Origin: Acidobacteriota bacterium
GTDB lineage: Bacteria; Acidobacteriota; Thermoanaerobaculia; UBA5066
Length of the DNA: 6,245 nucleotides
Direction: 5' to 3'
Assembly (NCBI GenBank): GCA_016789625.1
Contig: JAEUQS010000745.1
Span: 1-6,245, forward strand
Part shown: one piece after another, positions 1 through 5,965 of the stretch
Position numbering within the stretch: the stretch's first letter is position 1
How the letters are laid out: each line of letters starts with the position of its first letter
The notes under the pieces: model-generated
What the model was told of the DNA's origin: nothing
What the model saw: only the letters and a program-made list of their open reading frames with translations
Databases searched by the model: none
Made by a program: the position numbers and the translations under genes

Positions 1-41
1 GACAGCCCGAGCAGCGCGACGAGAGCCGCAACTCTAAGCAC
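1..41 (-). CDS. Putative start of a downstream gene with a signal-peptide-like N-terminus (partial)
   Basis: A GTG at 41-39 on the minus strand overlaps the end of xerD by 8 nt and opens a frame that runs to the window edge without a stop. Its 13 codons read MLRVAALVALLGL (first residue from GTG): one positive residue followed by an unbroken hydrophobic stretch, as expected for the beginning of a Sec signal peptide or lipoprotein signal. There is only a weak GGA 9 nt upstream. The overlap with xerD fits the tight spacing elsewhere in this operon. Thirteen codons are too few to identify a product; the frame could also be chance in GC-rich DNA. Confidence 0.4.
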   Translation of the reverse strand, partial: MLRVAALVALLGL

Positions 42-951
42 GTGGATGGGTCCGATCGTAGATCCGGCGCACGCGGGCGCGGGACACGTGCGTGTAGATC
101 TCGGTGGTCGCGATGCTCGCGTGCCCCAGCATGAGCTGCACCGAGCGGAGGTCGGCGTCGTGGTCCACGAGGTGCGTCGCGAAGGCGTGCCTCAGAACGT
201 GCGGCGAGACCGCTTCTGGCGGCAGGCCGGCGGCGAGCGCCGCCTGCTTGAGCGCGTTGAAGACCGTCTGCCGGGTCACGTGCTTTCCCTTCGAGCCGGG
301 AAACACCCATGGCAGGGCCGCGGCTTCGGGATCACGGCTCACGGCCTCGAGGTGCCGGAGAACCCAGCGTGCCGAGGAATCGGCAATCGGAATCAGGCGC
401 TCCTTGCTGCCCTTGCCGCGCACCACGACGAACCCGTCGGCGAGGTGAAGGGATTCGCGCCGCAGGCCGGCGAGCTCGGAAACCCGGAGCCCGCAGGCGT
501 AGAGCAGCTCGAAGAGGGCGCGATCCCGGAGACCCCGCGGCGTGGACGGATCGGGCGTCTCGAGGAGCTGTGTGACCTCGGCCTCGGAGAGGAGCTTCGG
601 CAGGACCGACCAGCGCCTCGCGTTGTCGAGCTCGGTCGTCGGATCCTCGGCCAGGATCTTCTCGGCGGCGAGGAAGCCGAAGAAGCCGCGCAGCGCCGAG
701 GTCGCGCGGGCGATGGAGCGCGGCGACGCGCCCTCGCCGCGGCGTTCGGAGAAGTACTCCACGAGCGTCCCGCGGTCGACCTCCAGGGTATCCATGCGCA
801 CCCCGGCCAGAAAACGGCCGAACGCGAAGAGATCCCGTCGGTACGCGTCGAGCGAATTGCGTGCGAGGCCCTTCTCGACGGCCAGGTAGTCGAGGAACAG
901 CGGCACGTGCCGCACGAAGTACGGCGTCTTGGGGTATTCCTCGTCCACCAT
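34..951 (-). CDS. xerD: Site-specific tyrosine recombinase XerD
   Basis: The 305-aa protein (E. coli XerD is 298 aa) works with XerC at dif in the terminus region, resolving chromosome dimers near the division septum under FtsK control. The N-terminal core-binding SAM-like domain (about 12-100) contains FLDYLAVEKGLARNSLDAYR. The catalytic domain (about 115-297) carries all six active-site residues: R156 (CGLRVSEL), K180 (RGKGSKER), H251 and R254 (SPHVLRHAFATH), H277 (LGHASIATT) and the nucleophile Y286 (IYTH). The MTRQT-like block VTRQTVFNALKQAALAAGL and the exact C-terminus HPRA point to XerD rather than XerC or an integron/phage integrase. The start is the ATG at 951. The frame stays open upstream to 1191, but that part overprints the Nudix gene and has no Xer similarity. 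No good SD motif precedes the ATG. The gene starts 35 nt after the Nudix stop and is embedded in a housekeeping operon, which argues against a mobile-element origin. Confidence 0.95.
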   Translation of the reverse strand: MVDEEYPKTPYFVRHVPLFLDYLAVEKGLARNSLDAYRRDLFAFGRFLAGVRMDTLEVDRGTLVEYFSERRGEGASPRSIARATSALRGFFGFLAAEKILAEDPTTELDNARRWSVLPKLLSEAEVTQLLETPDPSTPRGLRDRALFELLYACGLRVSELAGLRRESLHLADGFVVVRGKGSKERLIPIADSSARWVLRHLEAVSRDPEAAALPWVFPGSKGKHVTRQTVFNALKQAALAAGLPPEAVSPHVLRHAFATHLVDHDADLRSVQLMLGHASIATTEIYTHVSRARVRRIYDRTHPRA

Positions 952-986
952 GTGGATTGTACGGACGCCGGCCCCGTGGCGCCGCT

Positions 987-1583
987 CTACGACCCCTGCA
1001 GGACCTCGAGAAGGTCCGAGAGGATGTGCGCGGTCGCACCCCAGATCGCGTGGCCGTGGTAGTGGTAGACCTTCGTGCGCACTGGCCGGCCCTTCCACGT
1101 GATCTCCTGCTCCTCGGTCGCGAGCGGGTTCACGAGGTAGGAGATCGGGATCTCGAGGATCTTCTCGACCTCGACCTCGTCGGGCTTCCACTCCACGGGG
1201 TACGGAATCGCCCCCACGAAAGGCGAGATCCGGAAGTCGGTCACGGTCACGAGCGGCGGCAGAGCTCCGAGGATCTTGACCGCGTCGCGGGGAACGCCGA
1301 TCTCCTCTTCGGTCTCCCGCGTCGCGGTGACCCAGAGGTTCTCGTCCGAAGGCTCCTTGCCGCCGCCCGGAAACGAGATCTGCCCTTTGTGCTTCTTCAC
1401 CTTTTCCGTGCGCTTGGTGAAGAGCGTGAAGAGTTCCTTGTCTCTCACGTAGAGCGGCACGAGCACGGCGGCATCGCGCACGCTGGCCGCGCCGCTGCCC
1501 TCCGTGAGAATCGGATCCCGTTCGGGCCAGGGCCGGTCCAGCTTCTCTCGAACCTGATCCAGCCAGGTGGTTCCCTCGGCCAC
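987..1583 (-). CDS. nudL: Nudix hydrolase, CoA diphosphatase type (NudL/YeaB-like)
   Basis: This is a 198-aa Nudix protein. The Nudix box (GX5EX7REUXEEXGU) is seen as G75, E81, R89-E90, E93-E94 and G96-V97; T91 replaces the usual hydrophobic residue after RE. Directly upstream of the box, LFTKRTEKV (residues 54-62) and HKGQISFPGG (65-74) fit the CoA-pyrophosphatase signature LLTxRS...GQVSFPGG. This signature marks enzymes that hydrolyse CoA or its derivatives to 3',5'-ADP and 4'-phosphopantetheine using Mg2+ or Mn2+ held by the box glutamates. Length is close to E. coli NudL (192 aa). The start is a GTG 3 nt after the prfB stop, with GAGG 8 nt upstream. The nudL symbol is by family resemblance; substrate preference among CoA, acyl-CoA and other nucleotides cannot be read from sequence. 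The C-terminal part includes HAIWGATAHILSDLL, also typical of this family. Confidence 0.88.
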   Translation of the reverse strand: MAEGTTWLDQVREKLDRPWPERDPILTEGSGAASVRDAAVLVPLYVRDKELFTLFTKRTEKVKKHKGQISFPGGGKEPSDENLWVTATRETEEEIGVPRDAVKILGALPPLVTVTDFRISPFVGAIPYPVEWKPDEVEVEKILEIPISYLVNPLATEEQEITWKGRPVRTKVYHYHGHAIWGATAHILSDLLEVLQGS

Positions 1584-1586
1584 CCG

Positions 1587-2745
1587 TCAGACCTCGTCGG
1601 CCGCGTCGACCGCCGTCGCCGAGGTCTTGCGTTCCTTCGCGGCCTTCGCACCGTGCTTCACGAACGACTGCAGGTAAGCCTCGACGTACCCGTCGAGGTC
1701 GCCGTCGAGCACGCGGTCCGCGTCGCCCATCTCGAAGTTCGTGCGGTGGTCCTTGACCATCCGGTACGGCGCGAGAACGTAAGAGCGGATCTGCGAGCCG
1801 AAGCCGATCTCCATCTTCGTGCCCGTGCGCGCCGCGTCCTTGGCCAGACGCTCCTCGACTGCCTTCTGGTACAGCTTCGAGCGCAGCACCTTCATCGCGA
1901 AGTCGCGGTTCTTGTGCTGGGAGCGCTCGTTCTGGCAGCTCACCACGATGCCGGTGGGCAGGTGGGTGATGCGGATGGCCGAGTCGGTCTTGTTTACGTG
2001 CTGGCCGCCCTTGCCGCCCGCGCGAAACGTGTCGACCCGGAGGTCCTTGTCGTTGATCTCGATCTCGATGGTGTCGTCGATCTCGGGCGCGACGTGGACG
2101 GCCGCGAACGAGGTCTGGCGCCGGGCCGCCGCATCGAACGGCGAGATGCGCACGAGGCGGTGGACGCCGTGCTCGCCCTTCATGTGGCCGTAGGCGTACT
2201 CCCCTTCGAACCGCAGCGTCGCGCTCTTGATGCCCGCGTCGTCGGCGTAGGTCACCTCGAGGACGTCGGTCTTCCAGCCCTTCTTCTCGCCGTACCGGAT
2301 GTACATGCGCATGAGCATGTCGGCCCAGTCCTGAGCCTCGGTGCCGCCCGCTCCGGCATTGATGTCGACGAGGGCGGGCATGGGGTCCTCGGGGTCGGTC
2401 AGCTTGAACGTCAGCTCGAGGCCGCGCGCCCAGCTGCCCGTCTTGGCGAGGGCGGCGTCGGCGTCGGCGGCGACGTCCTCGCCTTCCTTGATGAGCTCCG
2501 CCAGGACCTCGAGCTCTTCCTTCCGTTCGACGATGGCCTTGTCGTCCAGGAGAACCCGCTCGGCCCGCTTGAGCTGCTTCAGGATCTCCTGGGCACCGGC
2601 CGCGTCGTTCCAGAAGCCGGGTTCCTGCGTGCGGAACTCCAGCTCGGCCTTTTCGCGCTCCGCTCGGGCGACGTCAAAGATAGCCCCGGAGGGCATTCAC
2701 CGACGACGCAAGGGCGAGAAGCTTCTCGATTCTCTCTTCGTTCAT
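1587..2745 (-). CDS. prfB: Peptide chain release factor 2, made by programmed +1 frameshift
   Basis: RF2 recognises UGA and UAA in the ribosomal A site and triggers peptide release. The gene reads as complement(join(1587..2675,2677..2745)). From the ATG at 2745, 23 codons end in ALRGYL before an in-frame TGA at 2676-2674. Skipping T2676 continues as DVARAERE..., and the product is 385 aa. This matches E. coli RF2, where RGYL is joined to DYDAKKERLEE at its frameshift. Class-defining motifs, numbered on the full product, are SPF at 201-203 (stop-codon discrimination) and GGQ at 246-248 (hydrolysis), close to E. coli 205-207 and 250-252. Other RF2 blocks are GAGGTEAQDWA, HGVHRLVRISPFD, NERSQHKN and GSQIRSYVL. 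Alanine (242) occupies the place of E. coli residue 246. The C-terminus carries an extra tail of roughly 20 Lys/Ala-rich residues. The in-frame ATG at 2696 is not a plausible start, because it would drop the conserved N-terminal helix. The gene's own terminator is TGA. Confidence 0.95.
1592..1595 (-). promoter_or_regulatory. Ribosome binding site of the Nudix gene inside prfB (GAGG)
   Basis: Minus-strand GAGG lies within the penultimate codons of prfB, 8 nt before the GTG start at 1583-1581. It supports the GTG as the true start and suggests that translation of the Nudix gene is coupled to termination of RF2 synthesis at the adjacent TGA. Confidence 0.55.
2673..2689 (-). promoter_or_regulatory. 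prfB: RF2 programmed +1 ribosomal frameshift site
   Basis: The minus strand reads CCGGGGCTATCTTTGAC. The zero-frame codons are CGG GGC TAT CTT TGA. The elements match the classical RF2 recoding site (AGGGGG TAT CTT TGA C in E. coli): an SD-like G-run (CGGGG) just upstream, the slippery CTT in the P site, and a TGA stop in the weak TGAC context. The E. coli G-run AGGGGG is CGGGGC here, so pairing with the anti-SD may be a little weaker. The family mechanism is established: low RF2 lets ribosomes pause at TGA and slip +1 to make full RF2, while high RF2 terminates at the stop. Here termination would release a 23-residue peptide. Confidence 0.93.
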
Positions 2746-2787
2746 TCGCGTGGGATCCTCTCCGCCGCCCGCACGCCGTGGCGCGAT
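2746..2787 (-). other. lnt-prfB intergenic gap with prfB ribosome site
   Basis: This 42-nt spacer is the largest gap in the window. It contains a purine-rich GGCGGCGGAGAGG whose GAGG lies 11 nt before the prfB ATG and probably acts as the ribosome binding site. I saw no convincing sigma70-type promoter and no hairpin followed by a T-run, so transcription is likely to read through from lnt. Confidence 0.45.
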
Positions 2788-4353
2788 TCAGGTGGCGACG
2801 CGACTTCGGGGCTTGAAGAAGCGCGCGCGGAGGATAGCGGCCAGCCACACGAGACCGCAAACGGCGGGCACCCAGTCTCCGACCCACGACGTGAACGGCG
2901 TCGACCGCGTGCCCACGGGCACGGTGACCGAGAAGCTGCCCTTCTGGTCGGGCCCGAGCACCTGGTAACCCTCGCCCGTCTCGCGCACGAAGCCGCTGAT
3001 GCCCGTGACCGCGGCCCGCACGAGCGGCCGGCCCGTCTCGACGGCGCGCAGCACCGCCGCTTGCCAGTGCTGCTGCCTCGCCCCCGAGGTGCCGAACCAG
3101 GCGTCGTTGGTGAGCGTGTAGAGGACCCCGGCTCCCGCGGCCACCTGCGCGCGGCCGATCCACGGATAGGTCACCTCGTAGCACACGAAGCCGCCCAGCC
3201 GCGTGCCCCGGAACGGAATCGCGACGGCCCGCTCGCCGGGCGTGAAGGAAGAAGGAATGGCGCGCGTCAGCGGCTTGATCTTTCCGAGCACCCCGCGAAA
3301 GGGCACGTACTCGCCGAACGGCACCAGCCGGAGCTTGACGTACGGCGGCAGCACGGGCCCGTCGGCCGTCACGAGGAGCGCCGCGTTCCCGAAGGGAGCG
3401 TCGTCGTTCTCGGGAAATTCCGTCCACACGGTGTTCAGGAGAATCGCCACGTCCTTCTCCCGGCACAGCCGCTGCACGTCGTCCCGGAGCTGCGGGGACC
3501 AGGGCCAGTGGTACGGCGAGGCGCTCTCGGGCCAGAGCACGAGGTCGACCTTGCGGCCCGACATCGCGATGAGCTCCGAGGTCGAGCGTAGGAGGTCCGC
3601 GTAGATTCGCTCGCGCTGGCCGAAGTCCCAGCGGAGCTGCTGCGCCACGTTGGTCTGCACCACCCCGATCTCGAGCGTGCCGGCCGTGATCTCGTTGCCC
3701 AGCCCCTTGCGGTGGAGGTTTCCGAGGAGCGCCGTGACGAGCGTGACCGTGGCGGCCCCGAAGAAGTACATGAACCGGGCGCGGCGCCAGTCGTCGCGGA
3801 TCGAGAGGTAAAGGAGCGTGGCCACGAGCACGACGAGCATCGAAACGAACGTCGCGCCTCCGATCGAGGCCGCCTGCACGAGATCGGGCGTCTCCGTGAG
3901 CGGGTTCGCGAGAAGGGCCCAGGGAAACCCGCCGAACCAGTACGTTCGGAAGATCTCCTGGAAGCCCCACGCCGCCGGCCACACGAAAAGGAGGCCCGGC
4001 AGCGGCAGGGGCTCGAGGGCGGCGACGCCCGCCGCCATCAGCCCGAACGGCACGCCCAGGATGACGCTCACCGCGAGGACGGAGAGCCCGGCCAGAAACC
4101 AGGAGACCTCACCGTACGTCCGCACCGTGTGCGCGATCCACGGCATCGTGACGAGCCAGAACGCCATGCCGAAGACCTGTCCCGTCACGAAGGCGCGGCC
4201 CGGCCGGTCCCCGTCGACGGCGGCGAAGAACGGCAGGAGCGCGACCGCCAGCAGCGCGAGGTATCCGTAGGGCGGAAACGCGAGGCCGAGGAGACCGCCT
4301 CCCGCGGCCGCGCAGAGGAGACGCGCCCGCCGCGACTCGGGAAGCGGGATCAC
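2788..4353 (-). CDS. lnt: Apolipoprotein N-acyltransferase
   Basis: Lnt transfers a third acyl chain from phospholipid to the N-terminal cysteine of lipoproteins at the inner membrane, the last step of lipoprotein maturation in diderms. The chosen start is a GTG at 4353-4351 whose last two bases overlap the lipA TGA (GTGA). It gives 521 aa, close to the 512 aa of E. coli Lnt. The same frame stays open further upstream to 5082, but that part only overprints lipA and has no Lnt-like sequence. I count eight likely membrane helices, at about 11-26, 29-46, 56-74, 84-110, 117-135, 165-185, 193-211 and 494-511, with a nitrilase-fold catalytic domain between the seventh and eighth. The catalytic triad is visible as E276 (LVLWPESASP), K340 (PPYVKLRLVPFGEYVPF) and C391 (GGFVCYEVTYPW), with spacing very near that of E. 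coli E267-K335-C387. E348 in the FGEYVPF loop is also conserved. Translational coupling to lipA is likely, since no strong ribosome site precedes the GTG. Confidence 0.96.
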   Translation of the reverse strand: MIPLPESRRARLLCAAAGGGLLGLAFPPYGYLALLAVALLPFFAAVDGDRPGRAFVTGQVFGMAFWLVTMPWIAHTVRTYGEVSWFLAGLSVLAVSVILGVPFGLMAAGVAALEPLPLPGLLFVWPAAWGFQEIFRTYWFGGFPWALLANPLTETPDLVQAASIGGATFVSMLVVLVATLLYLSIRDDWRRARFMYFFGAATVTLVTALLGNLHRKGLGNEITAGTLEIGVVQTNVAQQLRWDFGQRERIYADLLRSTSELIAMSGRKVDLVLWPESASPYHWPWSPQLRDDVQRLCREKDVAILLNTVWTEFPENDDAPFGNAALLVTADGPVLPPYVKLRLVPFGEYVPFRGVLGKIKPLTRAIPSSFTPGERAVAIPFRGTRLGGFVCYEVTYPWIGRAQVAAGAGVLYTLTNDAWFGTSGARQQHWQAAVLRAVETGRPLVRAAVTGISGFVRETGEGYQVLGPDQKGSFSVTVPVGTRSTPFTSWVGDWVPAVCGLVWLAAILRARFFKPRSRVAT

Positions 4354-5240
4354 GCCCTGGAGCTCGCGTGCCCGAGAGCCTCTTCGGCCCGGTACGAGGA
4401 GCGGACGAACGGCCCGGCGAACACGAACCCGAAGCCCAGTGCGCTGCCCCGTTCCCGGAGGCTCTCGAAGCGCGCGGGCGTCGCGTATTCCACGACCGGC
4501 AGGTTCCACGCCGACGGACGCAGGTACTGCCCCACGGTGACGACGTCGACGCCCGCGCCGCGGAGCGCACGAAAGACCTCGACCACCTCGTCGTCCGTCT
4601 CGCCGAGACCCAGCATGAGGCCCGACTTCGTGGTCATTTCGGGATGGCGGCTCTTCACGCGGGCGAGGAGGTTCACCGACCTCTCGAAGCCGGCTTTCGG
4701 CCGAACCGAATCGTAGAGGCGCGGAACCGTCTCCACGTTGTGGTTGTACACGTCGGGGCACGCGTCGGCCACGGTGTCGATCTGCTCCGCGACGCCCTGG
4801 AAGTCCGGCGTCAGAACCTCCACGCCGCGGGTCTCGTCGTCGTCCTTGAGGGCGCGGATGACCTTCGCCCAGTGGGCCGCCCCGCCGTCGGGCAGATCGT
4901 CGCGATCCACGGAGGTCACCACCACGTGTCGGAGGCCGAGCTCCTTCGTGGCGCGGACGACTTCCGCGGGCTCCTGGGGGTCGAGCGGTTTCGGGCGGCC
5001 CGCCTCGATGTGGCAGAACCCGCACGCCCGCGTGCACACGTCGCCGCAGATCAGGAAGGTCGCGGTCTTGCGCTCGAAACACTCCGTTCGGTTGGGGCAG
5101 CGGGCCTCCTCACAAACCGTGTGAAGCCCTCCCTTGCGCATGAGCGACTTCATCGCGTGGAGATCCGAGAGCCGCAACTTTTTCTCGCGGATCCACTCGG
5201 GGAGGGCGGGCTGACCCAGGGTCGGAAGAGGACGTGCCAT
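4350..5240 (-). CDS. lipA: Lipoyl synthase (radical SAM)
   Basis: This 296-aa protein has the full set of LipA motifs. LipA inserts two sulfur atoms into the octanoyl chain on lipoyl domains of 2-oxoacid dehydrogenases and the glycine cleavage H protein, in the cytoplasm. The auxiliary Fe-S cluster ligands are C43, C48 and C54 (CEEARCPNRTEC) plus the C-terminal RSSY motif, with S282 as the expected serine ligand. The radical SAM cluster ligands are C69, C73 and C76 (CTRACGFC). Other conserved elements are the VVVTSVDRDDLPDGGA block, YNHNVETVPRLY, the SGLMLGLGET segment and VTVGQYLRPS. Length is slightly below the E. coli enzyme, mainly from a shorter N-terminus. The ATG start has an AGGA site 7 nt upstream and precedes the conserved LPEWIREK region. 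No octanoyltransferase gene (lipB) is in the window, so the octanoyl donor step must be encoded elsewhere. The stop overlaps the lnt start. Confidence 0.97.
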   Translation of the reverse strand: MARPLPTLGQPALPEWIREKKLRLSDLHAMKSLMRKGGLHTVCEEARCPNRTECFERKTATFLICGDVCTRACGFCHIEAGRPKPLDPQEPAEVVRATKELGLRHVVVTSVDRDDLPDGGAAHWAKVIRALKDDDETRGVEVLTPDFQGVAEQIDTVADACPDVYNHNVETVPRLYDSVRPKAGFERSVNLLARVKSRHPEMTTKSGLMLGLGETDDEVVEVFRALRGAGVDVVTVGQYLRPSAWNLPVVEYATPARFESLRERGSALGFGFVFAGPFVRSSYRAEEALGHASSRA

Positions 5241-5247
5241 TCCCTGA

Positions 5248-5251
5248 TCCT
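5248..5251 (-). promoter_or_regulatory. Ribosome binding site of lipA (AGGA)
   Basis: Minus-strand AGGA lies 7 nt upstream of the lipA ATG (5240-5238) and overlaps the TAG stop of the SPOR gene (5252-5250). Ribosomes finishing the SPOR gene would sit on the lipA ribosome site, so the two genes are probably translationally linked. Confidence 0.55.
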
Positions 5252-5963
5252 ACGGCGCGTTCGACACGATCGGTTTCTTCACCGACTTGTCGGCCTCGAC
5301 GACCTTCTTCGCCGCAGCGTCCGCTCGCGCCTTGTCGGCGTACGGGCCCACCCTCACACGGAACCATCCGGCCCTCTGCGGATGCACGGAGATGTCCGCG
5401 GGGAGCTTCGCCTTCTTGAGCCGCGCGGCCACCTCGTCACAGGACGCGGGGTTGTTCGAAGCGAAGACCTGGACCCACCACGCGTCCTTCTTCGGCGCGG
5501 ACTTCGCCGGGGTCGCCCTGGGAGGCTCCGTCGCGGTCATCGTGGGCTTCACCGGCTCGGGCGTCGGCGCGGCCTTCGACGCGACTCTCTCCGGCGGGGG
5601 CGGCTCGGAGACCGTCGCTGTGGCCGTGGGGGCCGGTGCGAAGGTCGGAACGCCCGGAGCCGCTGGAGAGCTCTTCGGTGCCGGTGCGAAGCCCAGGTTG
5701 CGGTCCGGGTCGGTGCGTCGCGGGCCGGGGGTCGAGCCCTCTTCCGTCGCCGTCGGCACCGGCAGGTCCGAGGCCTCCGAGAGACGGGTGAGCGCGTCGG
5801 GCGCGGGCTTGGCCGAGGCGCCCGTCTTCATCCCGAAGAAGAACGCCAGCCCCAGCGCGCCCAGGAGGCCGAGGATGAACGTCGCGGCCTGACGCGCGGT
5901 GATCGAGATCTGGTAGTGGACGACCGGATCCTCTCCGGGGCCTGCCGTGGGTTGCTCGTTCAT
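5250..5963 (-). CDS. Membrane-anchored SPOR-domain protein
   Basis: This is a 237-aa protein that starts at an ATG 2 nt after the slipin stop. A purine-rich GGGAAGAG stretch overlapping that stop could serve as its ribosome site. Residues 1-24 form a short cytoplasmic N-terminus and residues about 25-44 (ATFILGLLGALGLAFFFG) form one transmembrane helix. Residues about 49-158 are a low-complexity Pro/Ala/Thr linker, and residues about 161-232 form a SPOR domain (WWVQVFASN..., GWFRVRVGPYADKARADAAA). SPOR domains bind denuded glycan strands of septal peptidoglycan, and proteins with this layout (DedD/FtsN-like) sit in the inner membrane with the SPOR domain in the periplasm. A role at the division site is therefore inferred. 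There is no sign of the FtsN essential core motif, and I cannot assign a specific orthologue. The linker carries the pentapeptide FAPAP twice, at 92-96 and 108-112. lipA starts 9 nt downstream. Confidence 0.88.
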   Translation of the reverse strand: MNEQPTAGPGEDPVVHYQISITARQAATFILGLLGALGLAFFFGMKTGASAKPAPDALTRLSEASDLPVPTATEEGSTPGPRRTDPDRNLGFAPAPKSSPAAPGVPTFAPAPTATATVSEPPPPERVASKAAPTPEPVKPTMTATEPPRATPAKSAPKKDAWWVQVFASNNPASCDEVAARLKKAKLPADISVHPQRAGWFRVRVGPYADKARADAAAKKVVEADKSVKKPIVSNAP

Positions 5964-5965
5964 TC

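Noticed and set aside
34..951. Possibility that the tyrosine recombinase marks an integrated mobile element or phage
   Set aside because: The HPRA C-terminus and motif set are those of chromosomal XerD, and neighbours are housekeeping genes with matching base composition. No att-like repeats or tRNA gene are visible.
952..1191. Upstream extension of the xerD frame by 80 residues
   Set aside because: It overlaps the Nudix coding region in another frame and is Arg/Pro-rich. Xer similarity begins only after the ATG at 951.
1584..1595. Possible second frameshift at the end of prfB (GAGG close to a TGAC stop)
   Set aside because: The codon before the stop is GTC, which does not allow a sensible +1 re-pairing as CTT does. 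GAGG is better explained as the ribosome site for the Nudix gene.
2746..2787. GC-rich inverted-repeat-like bases (CGCGCCACGGCGTGCG) considered as a terminator before prfB
   Set aside because: The stem is short and imperfect and no T-run follows, so there is no support for a rho-independent terminator.
861..2816. Very long plus-strand open frame (651 codons) antisense to xerD, the Nudix gene and prfB
   Set aside because: It overprints three clearly identified minus-strand genes, its translation is Arg/Leu/Val/Asp-rich with no recognisable domain, and such antisense frames are common in high-GC DNA with few stop codons.
4354..5082. Upstream extension of the lnt frame (would give a 764-aa protein)
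   Set aside because: The extra residues overlap lipA in another frame and show no hydrophobic or Lnt-like pattern. The GTG at 4353 gives a normal family length.
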